The notes under the pieces are model-generated. The model had not been told where the DNA came from and did not search any database. It was given only the letters and a program-made list of their open reading frames with translations. Of a stretch of 39,860 nt of DNA, positions 24,374 through 33,546 are shown piece after piece. The position numbers and the translations under genes were made by a program. This DNA is from Amazonocrinis nigriterrae CENA67 (GTDB lineage Bacteria; Cyanobacteriota; Cyanobacteriia; Cyanobacteriales; Nostocaceae). The stretch lies in assembly GCF_016056305.1 (NCBI RefSeq), contig NZ_JAECZC010000052.1, positions 1 to 39,860 on the forward strand. Direction: 5' to 3'. Numbering within the stretch: the stretch's first letter is position 1; every line of letters starts with the position of its first letter.

Positions 24374-26359
24374 ATGCTGATTTGCCCTCAGTGTAAATTT
24401 GAAAATCCCCATACTAACAAATTTTGTCAAAAGTGTGGCACGTCCCTGACCCACAAAGTTTGTCCTGAATGCAATACTGAAGTGCCTGTGAATGCACAAT
24501 TTTGTCATAACTGTGGTGCGGAATGCGGAACAGTGTGGTGGGCTATTATTGCCAAGGAAGCTGTCGTTGGGGGAACAGGGAAAGATCAGGCAGATGAGGA
24601 AGCAGTATCTTCTGTAACTTCCTCATCTTTTCTACCTTCTATCTCTCAGTTAGCAGTAGGTTCTTATTTAGACCAAGGACAGCGCTATCAACTGGTAGAG
24701 CCACTATATACTGCGAAGGAAAACGCGGCTAATACGGAAGTGTACGCGAGAGTTTTAGACTGCCAACCGTATCAAATATCACCTATTGAGGCAATATTAG
24801 CAAATCAGCAACAGGGGGTGGTAACACCATTAGTAGAAGCAAAGGGAATCCCCAGGCTTGCTAAGGCTTATATTGTCTTACAACCCCAAAAACATCCAGC
24901 AATACCATTGATTCACGATGCATGGCAGCAAGATGACACACAGGTAGTAATTATCCAGGATCGTTCCCATTGGCAAAATTTACTCGAATTGTGGCAAGCA
25001 GAAACAACTAGCTCGTTGCAAATTTTACACTGGTGTTATCAAATGACCCAACTCTGGACGATACTAGAAAAAGCTAGTTGTCGTCAGAGTTTGTTGGAGT
25101 TATCTAATCTGCGATTGGATGAAGACCAAACACTAGCGCTACAACAGTTATACGTAGAATCATGGAATAGCCAGCCAGCAATAGAATTGTCAGACGATGA
25201 GGAGGCAGATACATTTGCTCTGCAAGGGCAGCCTTTAACTCTCAAAGCTTTGGGTCGGATATGGGAGACGCTATTTAGACAATCCCAAAGAACTCAATTT
25301 GGCCCTATCATGCAGCTTTTGGAAGATTTGGAACTAGGGAAAATTCAGGATATGGCACAGTTGCGATCGCGTTTGCAGTCAACCGCAGCTGAATTAGAAG
25401 CAGCCACAATGCCAACTGCTGACCTCATGGCAGAAAAAGATACTGCGGCACGCACAGTCCTGCAATTAGATGAGCCAGGAGATATCTCTGGCAAAGTTGA
25501 TGATCTGCCAACAGTTGTACTATCAATGCAGTTAAGTAGCCTGGAAGATGCAGGGCGTACTGATGTGGGGCGTCAACGTCATCACAATGAAGACTGCTTT
25601 GGCATCGAAACCAAAATTGACAAGCTGGAAATACCCAAAAACCGAATTCTACAAGCCCGTGGTTTGTATATTCTCTGCGATGGTATGGGCGGACATGCTG
25701 GTGGCGAAATAGCTAGTGAGTTGGCAGTCAACACCCTGCGGAAATATTTTCAAGAACGATGGATTGGCAATCAACTACCCACAGAAGATAGTATTCGTGA
25801 GGCTGTCTACTTAGCTAATCAGGCAATTTACGAGGTAAATCAACAAGATGCCCGTTCTGGTGTTGGGCGCATGGGCACCACCCTAGTTATGCTGTTAATT
25901 CAAGATACGCAAGCAGCAGTTGCTCATGTGGGAGATAGTCGCCTTTACCGCCTGACTCGTAAGCGAGGGCTGGAACAAGTGACAGTAGATCACGAAGTTG
26001 GTCAACGGGAAATAAAAAGAGGAGTAGAACCGACCATAGCTTACGCCCGTCCAGATGCCTATCAGCTGACCCAAGCCTTGGGGCCACGCGATCAAAACTC
26101 CATCAATCCCGAAGTGGAATTTTTCGAGATCACTGAAGATACTGTGCTGATTCTGGCCTCGGACGGTTTATCAGATAATGATTTACTAGAAATACATTGG
26201 CAGAGTTACCTAATTCCCGTACTGAGTTCTGCCACTAATTTAGAACAAAGCGTGACAAAATTAATTGATTTAGCAAATCAGTACAATGGTCATGACAATA
26301 TTACTGCTATACTTGTCCGGGCAAAAGTACGCCCAAACATGGAAGGGATTAGGGATTAG
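24374..26359 (+). CDS. Zinc-ribbon PP2C-type Ser/Thr phosphatase
   Basis: The protein has 661 residues. The N-terminus (1-52) has two zinc ribbons: CPQCKFENPHTNKFCQKCG and CPECNTEVPVNAQFCHNCG. Residues about 90-360 look like a degenerate kinase-like module (see findings). The C-terminal PPM/PP2C domain (about 390-655) has DVGRQRHHNED (metal-binding D near 405), LCDGMGGHAGGE (about 434-445), GTTLVMLL, HVGDSRLYRL, ASDGLSDN and GHDNITAI, so all metal ligands are present. It should dephosphorylate Ser/Thr residues. The FHA-kinase gene 140 bp downstream on the same strand is the obvious counterpart. The final residues (MEGIRD) and stop fall in a GGGATTAGGG repeat. Confidence 0.92.
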   Translation: MLICPQCKFENPHTNKFCQKCGTSLTHKVCPECNTEVPVNAQFCHNCGAECGTVWWAIIAKEAVVGGTGKDQADEEAVSSVTSSSFLPSISQLAVGSYLDQGQRYQLVEPLYTAKENAANTEVYARVLDCQPYQISPIEAILANQQQGVVTPLVEAKGIPRLAKAYIVLQPQKHPAIPLIHDAWQQDDTQVVIIQDRSHWQNLLELWQAETTSSLQILHWCYQMTQLWTILEKASCRQSLLELSNLRLDEDQTLALQQLYVESWNSQPAIELSDDEEADTFALQGQPLTLKALGRIWETLFRQSQRTQFGPIMQLLEDLELGKIQDMAQLRSRLQSTAAELEAATMPTADLMAEKDTAARTVLQLDEPGDISGKVDDLPTVVLSMQLSSLEDAGRTDVGRQRHHNEDCFGIETKIDKLEIPKNRILQARGLYILCDGMGGHAGGEIASELAVNTLRKYFQERWIGNQLPTEDSIREAVYLANQAIYEVNQQDARSGVGRMGTTLVMLLIQDTQAAVAHVGDSRLYRLTRKRGLEQVTVDHEVGQREIKRGVEPTIAYARPDAYQLTQALGPRDQNSINPEVEFFEITEDTVLILASDGLSDNDLLEIHWQSYLIPVLSSATNLEQSVTKLIDLANQYNGHDNITAILVRAKVRPNMEGIRD

Positions 26360-26500
26360 GGGCTGGGGATTGGGGACTGGGGATTGGGGACTAGGGAAAT
26401 TCTTCCCTAACTCCTAACCCGTAACTCCTAACTCCGCGCCTTCTAACTCCCTACTCCCCACTCCCTACTCCCTACTCCCTTTTATCTTTTAGGTTGCATT
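26360..26500. repeat. GGGGATT and CTCCCTA tandem repeats
   Basis: Between the phosphatase and kinase genes lie GGGGATTGGGGACT units (about 26367-26395), TAACTCC units (about 26408-26435) and CTCCCTACTCCC units (about 26450-26480). The last runs to 20 bp before the kinase GTG. Such repeats could form RNA structure between the two genes. Confidence 0.6.
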
Positions 26501-27781
26501 GTGGTTACTCTGACCCTGCTAGAACCGCAACAAAAAACGCCAATCAAGCAGTGGTGCTTTGAAAACTCTTCCGTGATTCGGATTGGTCGAGCCACTGATA
26601 ACGATGTTGTTTTAACTGATACTTTAGTATCCCGACATCATCTAGAACTTAGACAAGTCAGTTCTAGCAGCAATGGTAGTTCTTGGCAGGTGACTAGCCA
26701 AGGCACAAATGGCACTTTCCTCAATGGTGTGCTTGTGATCCAAAGTATATTAACAAATAATTCCTTGCTGGAACTGGCACAAGGAGGGCCAGTGTTACTA
26801 TTCCAAATTCAGGAGGTAACAGCACAGGAAAGTGGGTGGCGATCGCAACAGCTTGGTGGGGCGAAGGAGAATTTTGCTACACCCATATCTTCAAAAAGCA
26901 AGCCTGCAAGCTCATCATCTACTTGCACCCACGAAGGTAACTCTCCGAAAAATCTGTTTTGCATCCACTGCGGTCAACCTCTGACAGTGCAACAGACGAT
27001 TCGCCAGTATCAGGTGTTACGAACGCTTGGTCAGGGAGGTATGGGTACTACCTATTTAGCTTGGGATACAGCAGGGGTGATTGCAGGACAGCCACAACTG
27101 TTGGTGTTAAAGCAAATGAATGCTGATATGGCGAAAATTGCCAAAGCCCAGGAGTTATTTGAGCGTGAGGCGCACACTCTCAAATCCCTTAACCATCCTG
27201 GTATTCCCAAGTATTATGACTTCTTTGTAGAAGGCGGCAAAAAATACTTAGCAATGGAATTAGTCCACGGGCAAGATTTGGAAAAATATATCTACACCAC
27301 TGGCCCAGTAATACCAAAGCAAGCGATCGCCTGGATGATACAAACCTGTGATATTCTAAACTACCTGCATTCTCAAGACCCGCCTTTAATCCACCGCGAT
27401 ATTAAACCCGCTAATTTAATGGTGCGAAATTATAATAATCAGATAGTGGTATTAGATTTTGGTGCTGTTAAGGAGATTGGGACAACGCCTGGTACTCGTA
27501 TTGGTGCAGAAGGTTACTGCGCCCCGGAACAAGAACGAGGACAACCCCTGACTCAATCTGATTTGTATGCCATTGGCCCGACACTGATTTTCCTACTCAC
27601 AGCGGAGAATCCTTTCAAGTTTTATCGCCAACGAGGACGAAATTTCCGCTTTGATGTGGCAAGCGTTCCCACAATTACTCCCCAATTAAGGGAGATTATA
27701 GACCGCGTTACCGAACCTCTGCCACGCGATCGCTATCAGACTGCCAAAGAACTGGCTGCGGCATTAGCTGCTTGCCATTGA
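26501..27781 (+). CDS. FHA-domain Ser/Thr protein kinase
   Basis: The protein has 426 residues from GTG 26501. The FHA domain (about 20-105) has the phosphothreonine-binding residues R30, S44-R45-H46 and N70-G71-T72. A short zinc-ribbon remnant follows (C142, C154, C157 in CTHEGN...FCIHCG). The Hanks-type kinase domain spans about 168-424: LGQGGMGTTYLAWDT, LLVLKQM with the ATP lysine, HRDIKPANL with catalytic D300, LDFGAVKEIG, and GYCAPEQ. It is a functional-looking kinase fused to its own phosphopeptide reader, with no membrane segment. The zinc ribbon matches the style of the neighbouring phosphatase, which supports a kinase/phosphatase pair. Confidence 0.93.
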   Translation: MVTLTLLEPQQKTPIKQWCFENSSVIRIGRATDNDVVLTDTLVSRHHLELRQVSSSSNGSSWQVTSQGTNGTFLNGVLVIQSILTNNSLLELAQGGPVLLFQIQEVTAQESGWRSQQLGGAKENFATPISSKSKPASSSSTCTHEGNSPKNLFCIHCGQPLTVQQTIRQYQVLRTLGQGGMGTTYLAWDTAGVIAGQPQLLVLKQMNADMAKIAKAQELFEREAHTLKSLNHPGIPKYYDFFVEGGKKYLAMELVHGQDLEKYIYTTGPVIPKQAIAWMIQTCDILNYLHSQDPPLIHRDIKPANLMVRNYNNQIVVLDFGAVKEIGTTPGTRIGAEGYCAPEQERGQPLTQSDLYAIGPTLIFLLTAENPFKFYRQRGRNFRFDVASVPTITPQLREIIDRVTEPLPRDRYQTAKELAAALAACH

Positions 27782-27855
27782 GGGAAGTGGGGAGTAGTGA
27801 GTGGGGAGTGGTGAGTGGTGAAATTCAAAAATCCCTACTCCCTACTCCCTATTCC
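27782..27855. repeat. GTGGGGAGTGGTGAGTGG repeat tract
   Basis: A short G-rich tract (27785-27820) and a CCCTACTCCCTA tract (27832-27860) form a potential hairpin between two convergent genes. The pair could work as a bidirectional terminator. The second tract runs right to the stop of the DUF4327 gene. Confidence 0.45.
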
Positions 27856-28077
27856 CTACTCCTCGTCCCAAGCTTCTACAGCTAGCAATTCGCTAACTGG
27901 GTCTTGCATACTAAATCCAAAGTCGAGCAGTTCTTGTTTCCAGTACTGCCATTCGTTGCCATAGAGTAAGGCAATCTTCCAAATGCTATCAGTTGGCTTG
28001 ATAATATTGGATTCTACGAGTGATTGCACGTTACGCTGCAATTTCACCATAGGGTGAAGAATCACTTGCTGAGTCAT
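27856..28077 (-). CDS. DUF4327 family protein
   Basis: The protein has 73 residues. It begins MTQQVILHPMVKLQRNVQSL and continues VESNIIKPTDSIWKIALLYG, NEWQYWKQELLDFGFSMQDP, then VSELLAVEAWDEE. This is the pattern of the small cyanobacterial family DUF4327, whose function is unknown. It is soluble and acidic at the C-terminus. The gene stands alone on its strand, convergent with the FHA kinase. Confidence 0.8.
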   Translation of the reverse strand: MTQQVILHPMVKLQRNVQSLVESNIIKPTDSIWKIALLYGNEWQYWKQELLDFGFSMQDPVSELLAVEAWDEE

Positions 28078-28931
28078 AACCTAGATTCAATTCAGATTTT
28101 ATTTGGTAAATGCTTAATCAAAACTGCTTTCCGTCTTGCAATTGTCACCGATGCGTAGAGTGTTGTAATGGGTAAAGCTAGTCTTAACTTTTTAACTATA
28201 CCATAACAAACTCTGCTTGTTTGTCAAAGAATTCGGTTTTGTACGGTAATTACCACCACAAAACTTTAATCCTGCCCAGCAGCGATCGCGAATGCCGAAG
28301 GAAAAAATTAGTCCCCCTGTAAAGTTGCAATGACAGCATGAGTGGGGACGACCTGTGAATCTTATTTTGTGTGGACACCAGAATTTCTGTGATGGTTGGA
28401 AAAACCATATAATACTGGCTGACTTGAAGGTTTTTAAGCAACGAAGAAATAGTATCTGCCGTGCGTATTGATAACGTTATATACAATATCGCAAACATCT
28501 AGTCTTAAACAACATCATTGCAAATCTTTATATTTATTTAATCTTTCCTCCAGAAATTAAGCAGAGATGTATTTATACTCAAAAAGCTGCAAGAAGAATT
28601 GGTAGTTTTTCCCAGATTGAAAAAATGCAAAGGGGTTTGCACAAGAACTGTAACAACACGGTGATGATAAGTGGCTAAAGAATAAGTATAACTTACTACA
28701 ATTAGCAAATTGCTGTATTTTTAACTGTACCAGTTTTGAAACTGGGTGATAAAATTACCCAAAGTCTGGGAATTACAGAGATTTTTGCTGTGGTATCAGT
28801 ATATCTTCATGTCAAGTCTAACCTCAGTGTGAAAAATTTGTAGTTGAGATGTTAGTTTCTGAGGGGTAATGGGTAACTTGATAACTAGAGATTGCTGTTA
28901 TCTAAGTATTTACCGCAGCAACCATCGAGAT
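28078..28931. other. Long intergenic region, no gene seen
   Basis: About 850 bp of A+T-rich DNA between divergent small genes. It has a GCGATCGC HIP1 site (28281-28288) and a partial inverted pair, CCAGTTTTGAAACTGGGTG (about 28730-28748), that forms a short hairpin (CCAGTTT/AAACTGG). An 82-codon minus-strand open frame near 28250-28498 has no family or ribosome binding site and is not called. An untranslated RNA cannot be excluded. Confidence 0.4.
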
Positions 28932-29327
28932 ATGGCTAGTTCTGAGGAAGAATATTTTAAGACCCGCCAAAAGAAAATTGAGCAGCGACAAAAATTATTA
29001 GCGATAGTGTCGATTGTATCGTTTCTGGGTTCCACGGCTTTTGCGGCAATTCCTGCAATACAACAGGCTATTCACAATCCTAAGCCGGAAACTGTATTTC
29101 CTGAGTCTCCATTGCAACAACAGGCGCGGGATTACGAACTGGTTTTACAGCGAGAACCAAATAATCAATCGGCTTTAGAGAAACTATCTTTGTTGCGGTT
29201 GCAATTAAAAGATACCAAGGGTGCCATAGAACTTGTAGAAAAGTTAGTGAAGTTGCATCCTGACAGGCAAGATTACAAAGTTGTTTTAGAACAAATGAAG
29301 AAACAACAAAGTCAGAGCGATCGCTAA
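28932..29327 (+). CDS. Membrane-anchored TPR protein
   Basis: The protein has 131 residues from ATG 28932. The upstream in-frame ATG (28869) would add 21 residues unlike the family start. The charged helix [17 protein letters not shown] is followed by one transmembrane segment ([21 protein letters not shown]). Two tetratricopeptide-like repeats come next ([20 protein letters not shown], then [20 protein letters not shown] and [20 protein letters not shown]). TPR domains bind peptides and scaffold complexes. It lies 70 bp before the large glycosyltransferase gene on the same strand, but nothing ties it functionally to that gene. Confidence 0.78.
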   Translation: MASSEEEYFKTRQKKIEQRQKLLAIVSIVSFLGSTAFAAIPAIQQAIHNPKPETVFPESPLQQQARDYELVLQREPNNQSALEKLSLLRLQLKDTKGAIELVEKLVKLHPDRQDYKVVLEQMKKQQSQSDR

Positions 29328-29398
29328 TACTTTCTGACTCTCTGTAAGATCAGAATTTTAGTTAATCCTAACCTATTACAACAAATTAATTAATAAGC

Positions 29399-32300
29399 AT
29401 GAATAAACATATTTTATTATCTACGGAAGATCCGGGAGTTGGTGGAGTTGCACAATATAATCACTCACTTTTATGTGGATTAATAAAGTTAGGTTATCAA
29501 GTAACATGTCTACAACCCCATGCATTTGACGATGGCTCAATCACTCAACAAAAAAATTTAGGCATTGACCATCTATGGCTCAATCAAGATACCTTACAAA
29601 ATCTACCACGCATTTTAACAACAGATAATAAACCTGATCTGATCATTTGTAGTAACAGTAATCCCTTCTCTAATTTAGCTATCAAGCAAATCGCTGTTCA
29701 TCTGGGTATACCTTACATTGTTATCGAGGGTCTTGTTGAGCCTCACTTAGCAGATCGCTTCGCTGCATACTTAGATCAGCTATCCCATCAATATAATCAA
29801 GCTAAGTCAGTAATTGCAGTTTCCCTTGATAATTTAAATTTATTAAACAAACTATTTAAGCTACCTAAATATCTGGGACAAGTTATTTATTATGGACGAC
29901 CTCCAAAATATTTCACTGACTGTGATTTATCTTTACGTGCAAGTTTACGTCAATCGTTGAGTATTCCTTCAGATGCTGTAGTTTGCTTTACTGCTGCTCG
30001 CATAGAAACACGAAAAGGCTATCAGTATCAAATGGAAGCCATTAAGCATCTGATGAATAGCTTAATATGGACTAAAGTTTACTTTGTTTGGGCTGGCGCT
30101 GGAATTTTTGAACCACAACTTGAAACGAACTTAAAAGATGTAGTTGAGCAGCTGGGGATAAACAACAAGGTTATTTTTTTAGGACAGCGTTCTGATATTT
30201 CAGATTGGCTTAATGTTGCTGACATTTTTGTATTTCCTTCGCTATTAGAAGGAATGCCTTTGTGTGTAATGGAAGCAATGGCAAAGGGATTACCAGTTAT
30301 TGCTTCAGCTGTCAGTGGCATTCCTGAAGAATTGGGTAACACTGGCAAATTACTTACTGACCCTAAAATTGACCCGGAAGCCACAGTTAGAGAATTGGTA
30401 AAAACTATTGAAGACTGGGTGATGAATCCTGAGTTACGCCAATCTATTGGTCAGGCTTGCAAGCAAAGAGCAGAACAAATATTCAGGGAAGAACAAATGA
30501 TGCAAAAAACACTTAAAGTTATTGAACGGGCATTACTACCTGATGGAGATTATGTTTCACCTGGATTTGAAATTATCCAACCAGACAAATATTTTCCAAA
30601 TATGATTGTGGGAGACACAAAAACTTGTAGATGGTCTTATCTACGACGTGAAATTTCTCATAACTGGTATGTAGATAAAAGGCAATCAAGTATTGGATTC
30701 CTCAGCCGAGATGAAGCTCATATCCTTTATAATACTGCCCTCAAATTTAAGGGTAAAAAAGCTTTAGAAATTGGTTGTTGGCTTGGTTGGTCGGCGTGTC
30801 ACATAGCTTTGGCAGCAGTAGAATTAGATGTCATTGACCCGCTATTAGCTAAAGAAGATATTTATGAAAGTGTAAGTAGTTCCCTTCGCTCTGCTGGTAT
30901 TCTTGATTCAGTGAATCTGGTAGCTGGTTATAGCCCACAAAAAGTGGATGAATTAGCAAAACAATTACAACGTAAGTGGTCATTAATTTTCATAGATGGC
31001 GATCATGAAGCACCAGGGCCACTTAATGATGCAATTATATGTGAGCAGTTGGCAGAGGCAGATGCTTTAATTGTATTTCATGATTTGAATTCTCCTGATG
31101 TAGCTCAAGGTCTGGACTATTTAAGGCAAAAAGGGTGGAATACAATGGTCTACCAAACTATGCAAATTATGGGGGTTGCTTGGCGAGGAAATGTTGAGCC
31201 AGTGCAACATCAGCCAGATCCAAAAGTTAATTGGAATCTACCAAAGCATTTGCATACTTATTATATAAGTGGATTATCAACAGTTTCACCACAAGAAGAA
31301 TTTGAAGAAATTCTTAATGCTGTTCGTCCTTATACTTTATTGAGTGAAAAGCGTTTATTTTCATTATATTCTTTAGCAAAAAAAGTTTGTTTAGAAGATA
31401 TTCCTGGGAATTTTGTTGAGTGTGGAAGCTATAAAGGAGGAGCAGCAGCTCTTTTAGCAACAGTAATTAAACGCTATAGCTTACGTCCACGACTACTTTA
31501 CGCCTGTGATACTTTCGAGGGGATGCCAGAACCGAGTGAATTTGATCGGCACAAGGGAGTAGAGGCAAATCTAACAGGCTTTGGAGTTGGCACTTTAAAA
31601 GCTCCAATTTCTGAAAATTTAAACTTAATTTGCCAATTATTAAATGTGCAAGAGATTGTCGTGCCTGTTAAAGGATTATTTGCAGAAACATTACCTCAAT
31701 ATAAATTAGAGATCAATCAGATCGCGTTACTACATGCTGATGGAGATTGGTATGAATCTACAATGGATATTTTTAACAATCTTTATGAGAGTGTTGTTCC
31801 TAACGGCATAGTTCAGATAGACGACTATGGTCATTGGGAAGGTTGTAGGAAAGCAGTACATGAATTTGAAAAACTCAAAGGTGAAAGATTTATTCTTCAC
31901 GATATTGACTATACTGGTGTGTGGTTTCAGAAATTAGTCACCTTGAAACAAATCTCACCAATAATTATTGTTGATGGTGTCTTCTTCCAACTCTATCAAA
32001 CTGGTATAGCTCGTGTTTGGAAATCCTTATTAGAAGAATGGAATAACAACGGATTTGCTAAGCATATTGTGGTGCTTGACCGTGCTGGGACTGCTCCTAA
32101 AATTCCTGGAATCAGGTATCGTGCTGTACCAGCATATGACTACAACAATACTGATGCTGATCGGGAAATGCTACAGCAAGCCTGTGATGAAGAAGGTGCA
32201 GATTTATTTATTTCTTCTTACTATACAACACCAATTACAACACCTTCTGTTTTCATGGCACATGACATGATTCCAGAATTATTAGGATGGAATTTAGAAA

Positions 32301-33448
32301 ATCCCATGTGGCGCGAAAAGCATTATGGAATTCAACATGCAAGTGCATATATTGCAGTTTCAGAAAATACAGCCAATGACTTAGTAAAATGTTTTCCAGA
32401 AATTCCTTTAGATTCTGTAATTGTTGCTAAAAATGGTGTTAATCACCAAATATTTTCACCAGTTACTCAACAAAAGATTAATGCCTTTAAGATAAAGTAT
32501 GGTGTGATAAAACCTTACTTCCTTTTAGTGGGTGCTGGAACTGGTTATAAAAATAGTATTTTGTTCTTCAAGGCTTTTTCACAGCTAATTAATAGCTATG
32601 GATTTGATGTTGTCTTGACAGGTAGTGGCGGGTTGTTAGCACCTGAATTTAGAACCTACACTTCAGGTAGTATTGTCCACACGATGCAACTCAGTGATGA
32701 AGAGTTAGCAATAGCCTACTCTGGTGCTTTAGCGTTGGTTTATCCTTCTAAATATGAAGGCTTTGGAATGCCTATAGTAGAGGCGATGGCTTGTGGTTGT
32801 CCGGTAATTACTTGTCCTAATGCATCAATTCCAGAGGTAGCAGGAGAAGCAGCAATATATGTCAACGATGATGATGTGGATGGACTAGCAAATGCACTCT
32901 GTGATGTGCAAAAGCCTGGTGTTCGTCAAACGTTGATTGCTGCGGGTTTAGCACAAGTGAAAAAGTTTTCTTGGTCAGAAATGGCAGAAATTGTCAGTTC
33001 TGCCTTAGTTGATGCAACTCTCTTGAATTTAAATCTCAAGGAAATTAACTTCATTATTTTTCCTGATTGGTCACAAACAGAAGAGACAATCAGTTTAGAA
33101 TTACAAGCTGTAATTAAAGCAGTTGCAACTCACATCGATAGTGAAAAAATTACTTTACTTATCAATAATAGTGATATTGCTGATGAGGATGCTGAACTGT
33201 TGTTATCCAGTGTGGCAATGAATCTTCTGATGGAAGAAGATTTAGATATTTCTGAGGGATTAGAGATTTCGTTAGTAGGAAATCTGTCTGAGACTCAGTG
33301 GTCAGCTTTGTTACCTCGTATCCATGCTCGAATTATTTTAGAACATGAAAATCAAGATGCAATCATCCAAGCAAAAGCAGATACTTTAACATATTATGAG
33401 TTAGAAAGCTTGAACCCAGTTAAGAATGAACAGTTTTTTTTTGCTTAA
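29399..33448 (+). CDS. Giant GT4-methyltransferase-methyltransferase-GT4 protein
   Basis: The protein has 1349 residues. GT4 glycosyltransferase (about 1-385): [13 protein letters not shown] near the start, [14 protein letters not shown], and the EX7E pair E284/E292 in [16 protein letters not shown]. Class I methyltransferase (about 410-620): [16 protein letters not shown] at 455, LIFIDGDHE near 533. TylF/macrocin-type O-methyltransferase (about 640-845): [18 protein letters not shown] near 671, [17 protein letters not shown] near 779, [12 protein letters not shown]. Second GT4 (about 853-1215): E1120/E1128 in [16 protein letters not shown]. Residues 1216-1349 are unassigned. Such fusions assemble and methylate surface or secreted glycans (inference). 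The end, NEQFFFA and stop, is produced by a nine-T run (33434-33442), and the next frame continues without a stop. The gene may therefore be the 5' part of a longer one. Confidence 0.88.
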   Translation: MNKHILLSTEDPGVGGVAQYNHSLLCGLIKLGYQVTCLQPHAFDDGSITQQKNLGIDHLWLNQDTLQNLPRILTTDNKPDLIICSNSNPFSNLAIKQIAVHLGIPYIVIEGLVEPHLADRFAAYLDQLSHQYNQAKSVIAVSLDNLNLLNKLFKLPKYLGQVIYYGRPPKYFTDCDLSLRASLRQSLSIPSDAVVCFTAARIETRKGYQYQMEAIKHLMNSLIWTKVYFVWAGAGIFEPQLETNLKDVVEQLGINNKVIFLGQRSDISDWLNVADIFVFPSLLEGMPLCVMEAMAKGLPVIASAVSGIPEELGNTGKLLTDPKIDPEATVRELVKTIEDWVMNPELRQSIGQACKQRAEQIFREEQMMQKTLKVIERALLPDGDYVSPGFEIIQPDKYFPNMIVGDTKTCRWSYLRREISHNWYVDKRQSSIGFLSRDEAHILYNTALKFKGKKALEIGCWLGWSACHIALAAVELDVIDPLLAKEDIYESVSSSLRSAGILDSVNLVAGYSPQKVDELAKQLQRKWSLIFIDGDHEAPGPLNDAIICEQLAEADALIVFHDLNSPDVAQGLDYLRQKGWNTMVYQTMQIMGVAWRGNVEPVQHQPDPKVNWNLPKHLHTYYISGLSTVSPQEEFEEILNAVRPYTLLSEKRLFSLYSLAKKVCLEDIPGNFVECGSYKGGAAALLATVIKRYSLRPRLLYACDTFEGMPEPSEFDRHKGVEANLTGFGVGTLKAPISENLNLICQLLNVQEIVVPVKGLFAETLPQYKLEINQIALLHADGDWYESTMDIFNNLYESVVPNGIVQIDDYGHWEGCRKAVHEFEKLKGERFILHDIDYTGVWFQKLVTLKQISPIIIVDGVFFQLYQTGIARVWKSLLEEWNNNGFAKHIVVLDRAGTAPKIPGIRYRAVPAYDYNNTDADREMLQQACDEEGADLFISSYYTTPITTPSVFMAHDMIPELLGWNLENPMWREKHYGIQHASAYIAVSENTANDLVKCFPEIPLDSVIVAKNGVNHQIFSPVTQQKINAFKIKYGVIKPYFLLVGAGTGYKNSILFFKAFSQLINSYGFDVVLTGSGGLLAPEFRTYTSGSIVHTMQLSDEELAIAYSGALALVYPSKYEGFGMPIVEAMACGCPVITCPNASIPEVAGEAAIYVNDDDVDGLANALCDVQKPGVRQTLIAAGLAQVKKFSWSEMAEIVSSALVDATLLNLNLKEINFIIFPDWSQTEETISLELQAVIKAVATHIDSEKITLLINNSDIADEDAELLLSSVAMNLLMEEDLDISEGLEISLVGNLSETQWSALLPRIHARIILEHENQDAIIQAKADTLTYYELESLNPVKNEQFFFA
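33434..33442 (+). other. T9 slippery run joining two reading frames
   Basis: Nine consecutive T sit two codons before the stop of the 1349-residue frame. Adding one T (or slipping -1) replaces GCT-TAA by TGC-TTA-AGT and opens the frame of the following GT41-like gene. That frame then reads without a stop from 33430 to 35112, with a TPR-like sequence starting right after the run ([20 protein letters not shown]). Confidence 0.7.
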
Positions 33449-33546
33449 GTAATAAATTATTTGAGCAGGGAAGATGGCTTGAAGCGATCGCGCAATTTCA
33501 AAACCTCTTAGAAATCTCAACAGGTGATGTAGAAACTTATGCGCGA

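Noticed and set aside
28250-28498. 82-codon minus-strand frame
   Set aside because: No ribosome binding site, no family, and a composition like random A+T-rich DNA.
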